A stretch of 35,517 nucleotides of DNA from an uncultured Paracoccaceae bacterium (GTDB taxonomy: Bacteria; Pseudomonadota; Alphaproteobacteria; Rhodobacterales; Rhodobacteraceae): positions 1 through 35,517 of the forward strand of contig CATOSU010000018.1 in NCBI GenBank assembly GCA_951812615.1, in the 5' to 3' direction. The notes beneath the pieces are model-generated. The model saw only the letters and a list, made by a program, of their open reading frames with translations, was not told the DNA's origin and did no database searches. Positions within the stretch are counted from its first letter, which is position 1. Each line of letters opens with the position of its first letter. Below, in pieces: positions 8,605 to 15,273 of this stretch. Position numbers and translations under genes: made by a program.

Positions 8605-9006
8605 ATGGCCATTCACAGGATCAACCTTCCCGACATGCTCTACGGGCGCGAGATGCGCACCGTGATCTGGGACGACACGGCAGGCACGGTCGAGGGCACC
8701 CATTCAGATGTGCCGGGCATGCAGAAGACCCTCGCCCGCCCCACGCCGGTGAACTGTTCCTCCGAGGGGCGCGAACTCTACCTCCGCGATCCGGCCCACG
8801 ATCCGACCGAGTTCCTCTGGCTCCTCGGGTTCGCCTTCGACGGGATACTCTACGAGCCGCTGCGCTCGACCCTGCCGCCCGTCTTCGACGGTGTCGACCT
8901 CAGCCCCACCGAACCCGCGCCGCGCGCGCAGCGCGATGCGCAAGGCAACATTACCGACCGATACGAAGATGGCTCGATCATCGGCTACGACATGCCCTAC
9001 AGCTGA
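8605..9006 (+). CDS. Hypothetical protein downstream of MuF fusion; candidate immunity protein
   Basis: The 133-residue soluble protein begins 21 bases after the MuF stop. It has a MRTVIWDDTAGTVEG strand pair, YLRDPAHDPTEFLWLLGFAF near residue 55 and an acidic C-terminus (DGSIIGYDMPYS). Cysteine is almost absent and there is no signal peptide. It does not resemble gpG, the usual gene after F in Mu-like phages. Its size, acidity and position directly behind a toxin-like C-terminal domain fit an immunity protein, but it could instead be an unrelated small virion or cargo protein. It is the last gene before the proposed element end. Confidence 0.6.
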   Translation: MAIHRINLPDMLYGREMRTVIWDDTAGTVEGTHSDVPGMQKTLARPTPVNCSSEGRELYLRDPAHDPTEFLWLLGFAFDGILYEPLRSTLPPVFDGVDLSPTEPAPRAQRDAQGNITDRYEDGSIIGYDMPYS

Positions 9007-9347
9007 TAGCCGAACATCCCTTGCAGGCCCCTTGCAAGGGCAGATCATCGTGGCCGCGGAAAGCACCGGGAAGCCCGAAAAGCACCACCCCTGAAATGCC
9101 CGGAAAATCCGGCTGTTTCGCGCCCCCGATATCAGCGACAAAATCACCGTTTCCAGCGGGTTCGCACCCCCCGAAACGTGCCGATTCTGAAAGACTTATG
9201 GCGCGGGCCGAATCCGACGTGGCCATCAGGTCCGCGCCCCAAGAGGCGCTCAAAGCCCTGATTTCAAGCCCGTTTTGCAATCCCAGCCGGAATAGTCCGG
9301 GATAGTCCGGGATAGTCCGGATACCCAAAGACTTTTGTCACCCTACA
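9007..9347. other. Non-coding right terminus of the Mu-like element
   Basis: No convincing gene is seen here. An antisense frame (8978-9328) is open but has no family features. The stretch holds a 12-bp palindrome at 9029-9040 with a preceding half copy at 9018, two similar GTTTCG/GGTTCG...CCCCCGA blocks at 9116-9131 and 9163-9178, and three tandem 10-bp repeats at 9291-9320. It ends in CA at 9346-9347. Read outward on the - strand the end begins TGTAGGGTGACAAAAG, a TG start as expected of a Mu-type terminus. Repeats of this kind near a transposon end are often transposase binding sites. Confidence 0.5.
9291..9320. repeat. Three tandem copies of a 10-bp repeat near the element end
   Basis: The unit GATAGTCCGG is present three times in a row (first copy starts AA instead of GA), 27 bp from the proposed right terminus. 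The 10-bp period equals one helical turn, so identical faces would be presented to a protein. It may be a transposase (MuA-like) or nucleoid-protein binding array. Confidence 0.85.
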
Positions 9348-9454
9348 TGTTTGCCGAAACCGCGGCGCTGGGACAGTTGTGGATGTTCTGGGTTGCGCCG
9401 CTGGTCGGTGCGGCGCTGGGCGCGATCATCTGGAAACTTCTGTCGGACGACTGA
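9347..9454 (+). pseudogene. aqpZ: C-terminal fragment of aquaporin Z, cut by the element
   Basis: The 35 residues end in a sixth transmembrane helix: FAETAALGQLWMFWVAP, then LVGAALGAIIWKLL and a stop. This is the typical end of bacterial AqpZ, where the sequence normally continues upstream into the second NPA loop. Here the frame upstream of TTT at 9350 makes no aquaporin sense and runs into the element terminus. In intact relatives the codon before this Phe is usually CTG (Leu), which fits a host boundary at TG (9348-9349) with the A at 9347 belonging to the element. The rest of the gene should lie beyond the other end of the element. Confidence 0.8.
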
Positions 9455-9480
9455 TCCGCAAAACGGCGGGGACCGGGCGG

Positions 9481-9975
9481 TCAGGCCAGCCCGGTCTCTT
9501 CCAGCAGGCCAAGACGCTTGGCCTCGTAATAATACCCCTTGGCATACCATCCGATGGCTTCGTCGATATCGCCGCCCGAGACCAGCCACGCACCGCGCAG
9601 ATACTTGCCCGCATAGATCAGGTTGGTTTCGGCATCCAGAAGCCCCTCGGCCGACCCGGTATAGCCCATGCCGCCGGCGGTGTTCGGATGGATCTGCATC
9701 AGGCCCATATAGGGATCGTTGCGCGCCCAGGGTCGGTGGGTGCTTTCGCGAATACAAACCTTGTGCACAAGTTCGCGTGGAATTTCATAGTGATCGGCGT
9801 ATTTGTTGATCAGCTGCCTGAGCTCCGGCGTTTCGTTGGGATAAAGCGGCGGATTGAAATCGGCGAATGATTTCTGCTGGTTCCGGCTCTGCCGGCGTTC
9901 GCGCCGCGTGCTGCAGGCACTGAGGCCGGAGACCGCGACAAGGGATAGCAGGACTGCTCGGCGGGTGAGGTTCAT
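9481..9975 (-). CDS. Lytic transglycosylase (SLT domain) lipoprotein
   Basis: The 164-residue precursor starts MNLTRRAVLLSLVAVSG followed by a lipobox (LSAC), so it should be a lipid-anchored periplasmic protein. The mature part has the lysozyme-like SLT core: CIRESTHRPWARN with the catalytic Glu, then YMGLMQIHPNTA, then AGKYLRGAW and a final WYAKGYY helix. It would cleave peptidoglycan glycan strands, forming 1,6-anhydro ends. I chose the ATG at 9975 because GGAG lies 6 bases before it; the ATG two codons earlier touches that site. It converges on the aquaporin remnant. The domain is a compact one, typical of small SLT proteins. Confidence 0.85.
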   Translation of the reverse strand: MNLTRRAVLLSLVAVSGLSACSTRRERRQSRNQQKSFADFNPPLYPNETPELRQLINKYADHYEIPRELVHKVCIRESTHRPWARNDPYMGLMQIHPNTAGGMGYTGSAEGLLDAETNLIYAGKYLRGAWLVSGGDIDEAIGWYAKGYYYEAKRLGLLEETGLA

Positions 9976-10108
9976 CTTCATCTCCGCATGTTTTTGTCCG
10001 CGCATTTTACGCCAGCCGCCCGATCCGGGCAATCCGGCATTTCGAAGCGGTTGCCGACAGCGCCGGAATTGGCGAGTGTTCGCTGACCCGTGCAGAAGGA
10101 TCCGCGCC

Positions 10109-10531
10109 ATGACCCATCTGAGTTTCGACCGCGACGGCTTTGCCCGGTTTCGCGAAAACACCCGCGGCCCGATCCATATGCTCAATCTTGTCCGGTTGCG
10201 CGACGCGGCACGCTACGAGGACGGCCGGACCGCCACCGGGGCCGAAGCCTATGCCGAATATGGCCGGCTCAGCGCGCCGGTTCTGGCCCGTGTGGGTGGC
10301 CGGATCGTGTGGCGGGGACGCATGGAACAGATGCTGATCGGCCCGGTGGACGAGGCGTGGGACCTGTGCTTCATCGCCGAATATCCCGGGCCCGGGGCGT
10401 TTGCGGAGATGATCAAGGATCCCGACTACCGCATGGCTGTGGCGCATCGTCAGGCCGGTGTGCTGGATTCGCGCCTGATCCGGATGGAACCGCAGGATTG
10501 CGGCGCGGATTTCGCCGGGCTGGACGGGTAG
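10109..10531 (+). CDS. DUF1330 family protein
   Basis: The 140-residue soluble protein has the dimeric ferredoxin-like pattern of the DUF1330 family: GPIHMLNLVRLRDAARYEDG near residue 20, YAEYGRLSAPVLARVGGRI, then the second strand pair with CFIAEYPGPGAFAEMIKDPDY and VAHRQAGVLDSRLI. The molecular role of this family is poorly defined. The start has GAAGGA 8 bases upstream. The gene is divergent from the transglycosylase with 133 bases between them and stands alone, followed by the terminator of the ribosomal operon coming from the other side. Confidence 0.75.
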   Translation: MTHLSFDRDGFARFRENTRGPIHMLNLVRLRDAARYEDGRTATGAEAYAEYGRLSAPVLARVGGRIVWRGRMEQMLIGPVDEAWDLCFIAEYPGPGAFAEMIKDPDYRMAVAHRQAGVLDSRLIRMEPQDCGADFAGLDG

Positions 10532-10603
10532 AGCGCCTGCTGCCCGCGACGTGAAGATTGTGGAACCAGCCGGCGCGCGCTGGCCGTAATCAGGAAACGA
10601 AAA

Positions 10604-10627
10604 GGGCCGCGCCCTGCGGCGCGGCCC
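10604..10627 (-). terminator. Intrinsic terminator of the rpsF-rpsR-rplI operon
   Basis: A perfect 10-bp GC-rich stem (GGGCCGCGCC and its complement) with a 4-base loop lies 24 bases after the rplI stop on the - strand. It is followed on that strand by TTTTCGTTT, a textbook rho-independent terminator. Confidence 0.85.
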
Positions 10628-10651
10628 TATCGAAATTCATGGCGAACCCGG

Positions 10652-11281
10652 TCAGCGCGGCTGTTCTTCGTCCGAGCCGCTTTCGTCGGCGGCAACCGGA
10701 GAGGACAGCTCGTCGTCCTCGGCGGCAGCGGTGCCGATATCATCGAACAGTTCCGAGATTTCGAACTCGGCCGCGGCTTCTTCTTCGGCCGCCAGTTCCT
10801 GGATCGACTTGCCGGAGGCCTGCAGTTCGGCCTCTTCGGGCGAGCGTGCGACGTTCAGCGCAATCTCGACCTCGACTTCGGGATGCAGGGCGACGGCAAC
10901 GATGTGCAGACCCAGTTCCTTGATCGGGCCGCGCAGAATGATCTGGCGCCGGTCCAGGCTGAAGCCTTCGGAGGTGGCCACGTCGGCGGCGTCCCGCGGC
11001 GTAACCGAACCGTAAAGCGAACCGGCCTCGGAGGCGGAGCGAATCACGATGAACTGCTGTCCGTCCAGACGCTCGGCCAGAGCTTCGGCCTCTTTGCGGG
11101 TTTCCAGATTGCGCGCTTCGAGCTGCGCTTTCTGCTCTTCAAAGGACGCAACATTGCTTTCGGACGCGGTCAGCGCCTTGCCCTGAGGCAGCAGAAAGTT
11201 GCGGGCGTAGCCCGATTTGACGTCCACGACATCGCCCATCTGTCCCAGCTTGGCGACACGTTCGAGAAGGATAACTTGCAT
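10652..11281 (-). CDS. rplI: 50S ribosomal protein L9
   Basis: The protein begins with the L9 RNA-binding domain: [35 protein letters not shown] long connecting helix follows ([20 protein letters not shown]) and then the C-terminal domain with [13 protein letters not shown] and [18 protein letters not shown]9 bridges the L1 stalk base and helps frame maintenance. At 209 residues it is longer than the usual 150; the extra tail is highly acidic and alanine rich (from about residue 155), a feature common in this bacterial group. It is the last gene of a three-gene operon, 10 bases after rpsR. Confidence 0.97.
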   Translation of the reverse strand: MQVILLERVAKLGQMGDVVDVKSGYARNFLLPQGKALTASESNVASFEEQKAQLEARNLETRKEAEALAERLDGQQFIVIRSASEAGSLYGSVTPRDAADVATSEGFSLDRRQIILRGPIKELGLHIVAVALHPEVEVEIALNVARSPEEAELQASGKSIQELAAEEEAAAEFEISELFDDIGTAAAEDDELSSPVAADESGSDEEQPR

Positions 11282-11291
11282 ACGACCCTCC

Positions 11292-11519
11292 TTACTTCAC
11301 AGCATAGGGCAGCAGGGCCAGAAACCGTGCGCGTTTGATTGCACGGGCCAGCTCGCGCTGCTTCTTGGCCGAAACGGCGGTGATCCGGGACGGCACGATC
11401 TTGCCACGCTCAGAAATGTAGCGCTGCAACAGGCGTGTGTCCTTATAGTCGATCTTGGGCGCGTTGTCGCCGGAGAAGGGGCAGACCTTGCGACGGCGGA
11501 AAAATGGTTTTGCAGCCAT
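11292..11519 (-). CDS. rpsR: 30S ribosomal protein S18
   Basis: The 75-residue basic protein has the S18 signature [35 protein letters not shown] and [21 protein letters not shown]. It binds 16S rRNA together with S6 in the platform of the small subunit. Length is normal. It is the middle gene of rpsF-rpsR-rplI with 12-base and 10-base spacers, which is the conserved bacterial order. Confidence 0.97.
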   Translation of the reverse strand: MAAKPFFRRRKVCPFSGDNAPKIDYKDTRLLQRYISERGKIVPSRITAVSAKKQRELARAIKRARFLALLPYAVK

Positions 11520-11531
11520 GACTTATCCTCC

Positions 11532-11888
11532 TCAGTTCCGGCGATCGCGGCGGTCGCCGCGGTCATCACGCTTCTGCATCTGGATCGACGGGCCTTCCTG
11601 GTGCGCATCGACCTTGATGGTCAGAACCCGCATCACGTCCTCGTGCAGACGCATCAGGCGTTCCATTTCCTGAATGGCCGGCGCCGGGCTGTCGGTGCGC
11701 ATCAGCGCATAGTGACCCTTGCGGTTCTTGTTGATCTTGTAGGCCATCGTCTTGAGGCCCCAGTATTCGCTGGTAACCAGCGACCCGCCGTTTTCGGCGA
11801 GAACCGATCCGAAGTGCTCTACCAGCCCTTCGGCCTGCGCGTTGGTGATATCCTGACGCGCGATCATGACATGCTCGTATAGCGGCAT
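11532..11888 (-). CDS. rpsF: 30S ribosomal protein S6
   Basis: The 118-residue protein starts MPLYEHVMIARQDI and shows the S6 ferredoxin-like fold with WGLKTMAYKINKNRKGHYAL in the middle and MRLHEDVMRVLTIKVD near the end. A short charged C-terminal tail (KRDDRGDRRDRRN) follows. S6 pairs with S18 on the small-subunit platform. It leads the operon; the ATG at 11888 has AAAGGAG upstream on the - strand, and a longer in-frame start at 11954 would precede the conserved beginning. Confidence 0.97.
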   Translation of the reverse strand: MPLYEHVMIARQDITNAQAEGLVEHFGSVLAENGGSLVTSEYWGLKTMAYKINKNRKGHYALMRTDSPAPAIQEMERLMRLHEDVMRVLTIKVDAHQEGPSIQMQKRDDRGDRRDRRN

Positions 11889-11994
11889 GTTCGCTCCTTT
11901 TATGTCCGGGCGCATTTCAAAGGTGGGGCCATAGACCTTCCGCGGCCCCGCCACGAGAGACTGCGCGGTTCAGATGGTTGCGGAAGGATGGCGC

Positions 11995-12022
11995 TGTATA
12001 CACCTCTGGCCGGGACAGGCAA
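11995..12022 (-). promoter_or_regulatory. Candidate promoter for the rpsF operon
   Basis: On the - strand a TTGCCT (-35) and TATACA (-10) are separated by 16 bases, about 107 bases before the rpsF start. The match is good by eye for a housekeeping sigma factor but unverified. The remaining intergenic stretch up to 12185 shows no further clear element. Confidence 0.45.
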
Positions 12023-12185
12023 GACCTGTTGCCGCGGTGTCACGCAACCGCTGGGCGATGCCCGCCAAATTCCCAACCCGCGCCCCATTCCTGACGCTTT
12101 GTTTGCCAATGATCGACGGCAAGCCCCGGCCAAAACGGCCGGATTTGACGCTGCCAGGGTTGAGACAGCAACGGAACATATAACG

Positions 12186-12704
12186 ATGACCGCGACGAAC
12201 GAGTTTATCATGGGGCGGGCGAGCGAGAAGCGAAGCTTCGAGCCGGAAATGCCTGTCATGCTGGGATTTGAAGGCAGCCGGGCTCTGATCCGCACGATCT
12301 TCAGAATTGTCGGTACCGCGCTGATCCTGACTGCACCGATGATGTGGGTGCTGCCGGGGTCCTCGGTCGAGGCCGATGTGATGCTGATGAAGCTGGGCGT
12401 GTCCTTCTTCTTCTTCCTCTGTGGTCTGGCGCTGTTGATGCGCAATCACGTGGATACAATGCCCGAAGCGTTTTTCGACCCGATCCGCCGCGAATTGCGG
12501 GTGCTGCAGAAAAATGACCGCGGCCGCCCACAGACGGTGATGCGCCGCAGCTATGACAGCCTCGGCGGGGCCAGGATCACGTCCCGCGCCATCGAGCTGT
12601 GGGATGTGGACGGCAGCGTTCTGATGCGCCTGCCGGTGGAGAACCCCGATATCCGTCAGGCCCTGCGCATGCAGCTGAGCGGGCTGGTCCACGTTTCCGA
12701 CTGA
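12186..12704 (+). CDS. Conserved hypothetical inner-membrane protein
   Basis: The 172-residue product has a polar N-terminus, then two hydrophobic helices (LIRTIFRIVGTALILTAPMM near residue 40 and LMKLGVSFFFFLCGLALLM near residue 70). A cytosolic or periplasmic beta-rich tail follows, with FFDPIRRELRVLQKND and RRSYDSLGGARITSRAIELW. The tail looks like a small PH-like sheet. I do not recognise a named family. It stands between the ribosomal operon and fabD, both read outward from it, and has its own terminator. Confidence 0.65.
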   Translation: MTATNEFIMGRASEKRSFEPEMPVMLGFEGSRALIRTIFRIVGTALILTAPMMWVLPGSSVEADVMLMKLGVSFFFFLCGLALLMRNHVDTMPEAFFDPIRRELRVLQKNDRGRPQTVMRRSYDSLGGARITSRAIELWDVDGSVLMRLPVENPDIRQALRMQLSGLVHVSD

Positions 12705-12728
12705 TCCACCGTCACAGCCTTTTCACCG

Positions 12729-12764
12729 AACCCGGCGCGAACACCGCCGGGTTTGTGTGTTTTT
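12729..12764 (+). terminator. Intrinsic terminator after the membrane-protein gene
   Basis: The stem AACCCGGCG pairs with CGCCGGGTT across a 7-base loop and is followed by TGTGTGTTTTTG, 25 bases after the preceding stop codon. Confidence 0.75.
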
Positions 12765-12845
12765 GAGCGCTCCGGGCGTGTTCGGCTTGTCTGCACGGCA
12801 CACCGCGTCTAAACACCGCCAAATTGCCGCGGCGGAGGATATGAC

Positions 12846-13778
12846 ATGGCAACCGCATTCGTGTTTCCGGGACAGGGTGCACAGACCATCGGAATGGGCA
12901 GGGCGCTGGCCGATGCCTACCCGGCGGCCCGGGCCGTTTTCGAAGAGGTCGACGAAACGCTGAAAGAAAAGCTGAGCGCGCTGATCTGGGACGGCGATAT
13001 CGAAACCCTGACCCTGACCGAAAACGCGCAGCCGGCGCTGATGGCGACCTCTCTGGCGGCCGTCCGGGCGCTGGAGGCCGAGGGTGTATCAGTCGACCAA
13101 GCCCAGTTCGTGGCCGGTCATTCGCTGGGCGAATACTCGGCGCTGGCCGCAGCCGGGGCGCTGAGCGTGTCGGACGCGGCCCTGCTCCTGCGGGTGCGCG
13201 GGCCGGCGATGCAGCGCGCCGTGCCCGCGGGTGAAGGCGCGATGGCCGCCCTTCTGGGGCTGGACATGGCTGCAGTCGAGGAAGTTGCGGCCGAGGCGGC
13301 AGGCGATGAGGTCTGCACCGCCGCCAACGACAACGACCCGGCACAGGTCGTTGTTTCGGGCCACCGCGGCGCGGTCGAACGCGCGGTAGAGATTGCCAAG
13401 GGCAGGGGCGCCAAACGGGCGGTTCTGCTGCCGGTCAGCGCGCCCTTCCATTGCGACCTGATGGAACCGGCGGCCCGCGAAATGGCGCATGCGCTGAAAG
13501 AGGTGCAGGTCAACGCCCCCGTGGTTCCGGTGATTTCCAATGTCGAGGCGGCGCCGGTGAGAGATCCTGACGAGATCCGCGCGCTTCTGGTGCGCCAGAT
13601 CACTGGCCGGGTCCGTTGGCGTGAAAGCGTTGCAGCCATGGCCGAGGCCGGTGTCGACGCGATCTGGGAAATCGGTGCCGGCAAGGCGCTGTCGGGCATG
13701 GTGCGCCGCATTGACCGGTCGATCAAGTGCCGCGCGATCGGCACACCGGAAGACGTGCAGGCCGCCACCGCGGAATAG
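12846..13778 (+). CDS. fabD: Malonyl-CoA:ACP transacylase
   Basis: The 310-residue enzyme moves malonyl groups from CoA to acyl carrier protein for fatty acid synthesis. It begins AFVFPGQGAQTIGMG, has the nucleophile elbow GHSLGEY with Ser93, the conserved QRAVPAGEGAMAALLG loop and the catalytic histidine in APFHCDLM near residue 200, followed by VPVISNVEA. Length and motif order are standard. A GGAGG lies 9 bases before the ATG. It heads the fabD-fabG-acpP cluster; 102 bases with three palindromes separate it from fabG. Confidence 0.96.
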   Translation: MATAFVFPGQGAQTIGMGRALADAYPAARAVFEEVDETLKEKLSALIWDGDIETLTLTENAQPALMATSLAAVRALEAEGVSVDQAQFVAGHSLGEYSALAAAGALSVSDAALLLRVRGPAMQRAVPAGEGAMAALLGLDMAAVEEVAAEAAGDEVCTAANDNDPAQVVVSGHRGAVERAVEIAKGRGAKRAVLLPVSAPFHCDLMEPAAREMAHALKEVQVNAPVVPVISNVEAAPVRDPDEIRALLVRQITGRVRWRESVAAMAEAGVDAIWEIGAGKALSGMVRRIDRSIKCRAIGTPEDVQAATAE

Positions 13779-13787
13779 GCCGCCGGT

Positions 13788-13854
13788 ACCGGAATTTTCG
13801 AAAATTCCGGTCCGAAAAATGATTTTTCGGGCTGTTTTCCTGCAAGGAAAACAG
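13788..13854. repeat. Cluster of three palindromes between fabD and fabG
   Basis: Three inverted repeats lie almost end to end: 13788-13811 (ACCGGAATTTTCG and its complement, perfect), 13812-13830 (CCGAAAAAT/ATTTTTCGG, one-base loop) and 13832-13854 (CTGTTTTCCT/AGGAAAACAG, three-base loop). The first and third resemble the pair at 27704-27755. Transcribed, they would form a row of hairpins, possibly an attenuator, processing site or REP-like element. Confidence 0.85.
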
Positions 13855-13880
13855 ATCCCCCGATCAGGCAGGAGAGTGAC

Positions 13881-14618
13881 ATGTTCGATTTGACAGGCAA
13901 AAACGCGCTGGTGACCGGTGCGTCGGGCGGCATTGGCGGCGCGATTGCGCGGGCGTTGCACGGGGCCGGGGCCAGCGTGGCGCTTTCGGGCACGCGAACC
14001 GAACCTTTGGAGGCGCTGGCGGCTGAGCTGGGCGAGCGGGCACATGTGCTGCCCTGCAACCTGAGCGATTTCGATGCCGTCGAGGCGTTGCCGAAACAGG
14101 CGGTCGAGGTGCTGGGCAGCGTCGACATCCTGGTCAACAATGCCGGCATCACCCGGGACAACCTGTTCATGCGGATGTCCGATGACGAATGGCAGAGCGT
14201 GCTGAACGTGAACCTGACCGCGACGATGAAACTGTGCAAAGGCGTCATGCGCGGCATGATGAAGGCGCGCTGGGGCCGGATCGTCAACATCTCCTCGGTT
14301 GTCGGCACGACCGGCAATCCGGGGCAGGGCAACTATGCTGCTTCCAAGGCCGGCATGGTCGGCATGACCAAGTCTCTGGCCTATGAGGTGGCCAGCCGCG
14401 GCATCACCGCCAACGCCGTGGCGCCGGGTTTCATCACCTCGCCCATGACCGACAAGCTGAACGAGGATCAGCGCGGCGCGATCCTCGGCCAGATTCCCAG
14501 CGGTCGCATCGGCGAGCCCGACGAGGTTGCCGCGGCGGTTCTGTTTCTGGCCAGCCCGGAGGCGTCTTACGTGACCGGAGCGGTTCTGCATGTGAACGGC
14601 GGCATGGCCATGATCTGA
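13881..14618 (+). CDS. fabG: 3-oxoacyl-ACP reductase
   Basis: The 245-residue short-chain dehydrogenase reduces 3-oxoacyl-ACP with NADPH in fatty acid elongation. It has the dinucleotide motif TGASGGIGGAIA near residue 15, NNAGITRDNLFMRM, the catalytic Ser in VNISSVVG near residue 138 and YAASK with Tyr152 and Lys156. APGFITSPMTDKL follows and the protein ends VTGAVLHVNGGMAMI, the FabG-specific C-terminus. GGAG lies before the ATG. The gene sits between fabD and acpP as in many bacteria. Confidence 0.96.
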   Translation: MFDLTGKNALVTGASGGIGGAIARALHGAGASVALSGTRTEPLEALAAELGERAHVLPCNLSDFDAVEALPKQAVEVLGSVDILVNNAGITRDNLFMRMSDDEWQSVLNVNLTATMKLCKGVMRGMMKARWGRIVNISSVVGTTGNPGQGNYAASKAGMVGMTKSLAYEVASRGITANAVAPGFITSPMTDKLNEDQRGAILGQIPSGRIGEPDEVAAAVLFLASPEASYVTGAVLHVNGGMAMI

Positions 14619-14645
14619 CCCGCCGGAAGGCTAAAGCGAAAGCGT

Positions 14646-14673
14646 TTGCCATCGGGGTTGTCTGTGTTATAGG
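14646..14673 (+). promoter_or_regulatory. Candidate acpP promoter
   Basis: TTGCCA and TATAGG are separated by 16 bases, about 150 bases before the acpP start in the fabG-acpP gap. A separate strong promoter for acpP would fit its high expression; this is by eye only. Confidence 0.45.
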
Positions 14674-14820
14674 CCACGCATATCTCGGCGGGCGGTGCAA
14701 GGCATCGGCTTTCGCCAATCCCGGGACCCCGGGACCGAGCCGCCCGGAACGGGCACAATCAACGGCCCCGACGGGCGAGGGCAGAACGGGCAGCATGCCC
14801 CTGAAAGACGAGGAACAGAA

Positions 14821-15054
14821 ATGAGCGACATCGCAGACCGCGTGAAGAAGATCGTTGTCGAACACCTTGGTGTGGAAGAAGACAAGGTCACTGAAAACGC
14901 CTCCTTTATCGACGACCTGGGCGCAGACAGCCTGGACACCGTTGAACTGGTGATGGCGTTTGAGGAAGAGTTCGGCATCGAGATCCCGGACGACGCGGCA
15001 GAAACCATTCAGACCTTCGGTGATGCGGTGAAGTTCATCAACGACGCGTCCTGA
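14821..15054 (+). CDS. acpP: Acyl carrier protein
   Basis: The 77-residue acidic protein carries the growing acyl chain on a phosphopantetheine arm attached to Ser37 in the GADSLDT motif. [20 protein letters not shown] at the start and [13 protein letters not shown] in the third helix are typical. Length is standard. It has AGGAA before the ATG, a likely own promoter in the 200-base gap behind fabG, and a strong terminator after it, so it can be made in excess over its neighbours. Confidence 0.97.
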   Translation: MSDIADRVKKIVVEHLGVEEDKVTENASFIDDLGADSLDTVELVMAFEEEFGIEIPDDAAETIQTFGDAVKFINDAS

Positions 15055-15083
15055 GCCGCGACTCAACGCAAGAATTTTCCGGA

Positions 15084-15119
15084 CCGGCGTCCCGCATAGC
15101 GGGGCGCCGGTTTCCGTTT
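15084..15119 (+). terminator. Intrinsic terminator after acpP
   Basis: A 12-bp stem with one G:T pair (CCGGCGTCCCGC against GCGGGGCGCCGG, three-base loop; 15084-15110) is followed by TTTCCGTTT, 30 bases after the acpP stop. Confidence 0.8.
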
Positions 15120-15273
15120 GACCTGCTGCAAGACGAAAAAAATGTGCCGCCAGCGGGTCCGGTGACGCAATTCGATCCGGGCAGGGCGGAAATCTGACAC
15201 TTCCGGCAGACGGTCGGGTGATAGGGTCCGTTCAGCCGCCCGCTGGGGGCGCGGCTGAGTGAAGGACCTGCTC

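Larger units (their letters stand above)
1..9347 (+). mobile_element. Mu-like transposable prophage, right-hand portion
   Basis: Twelve or thirteen co-directional, tightly packed genes follow the Mu order gemA, mor, small genes, small terminase (gp27-like), large terminase (gp28-like), portal (gp29-like), F/gp30-like minor head protein. The left part (repressor, transposase A and B) would lie upstream of the window. The proposed right end is the CA at 9346-9347, because an aquaporin reading frame resumes at 9348. Between the last gene (stop at 9006) and that end there are 340 non-coding bases. No head protease, major capsid, tail, lysis or mom-like gene is present between the F-like gene and the end, so the element is deleted or unusually short. 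The exact boundary is inferred from the aquaporin frame and the Mu TG...CA rule, not from a second copy. Confidence 0.8.

Noticed and set aside
9158-9180. T-arm-like GGTTCGCACCCC segment suggesting a tRNA fragment attachment site
   Set aside because: The invariant A of the T-loop is missing and no acceptor or anticodon arm can be folded around it; Mu-like elements do not need a tRNA site.
8978-9328. Antisense frame of 116 codons across the element's right terminus
   Set aside because: No recognisable motif, ends inside the preceding gene and overlaps the tandem repeats; probably chance.
9471-9496. 8-bp inverted repeat (GACCGGGC/GCCCGGTC) as a terminator between aqpZ remnant and the transglycosylase
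   Set aside because: The loop is 10 bases, it overlaps the coding end of the transglycosylase and there is no T-run.
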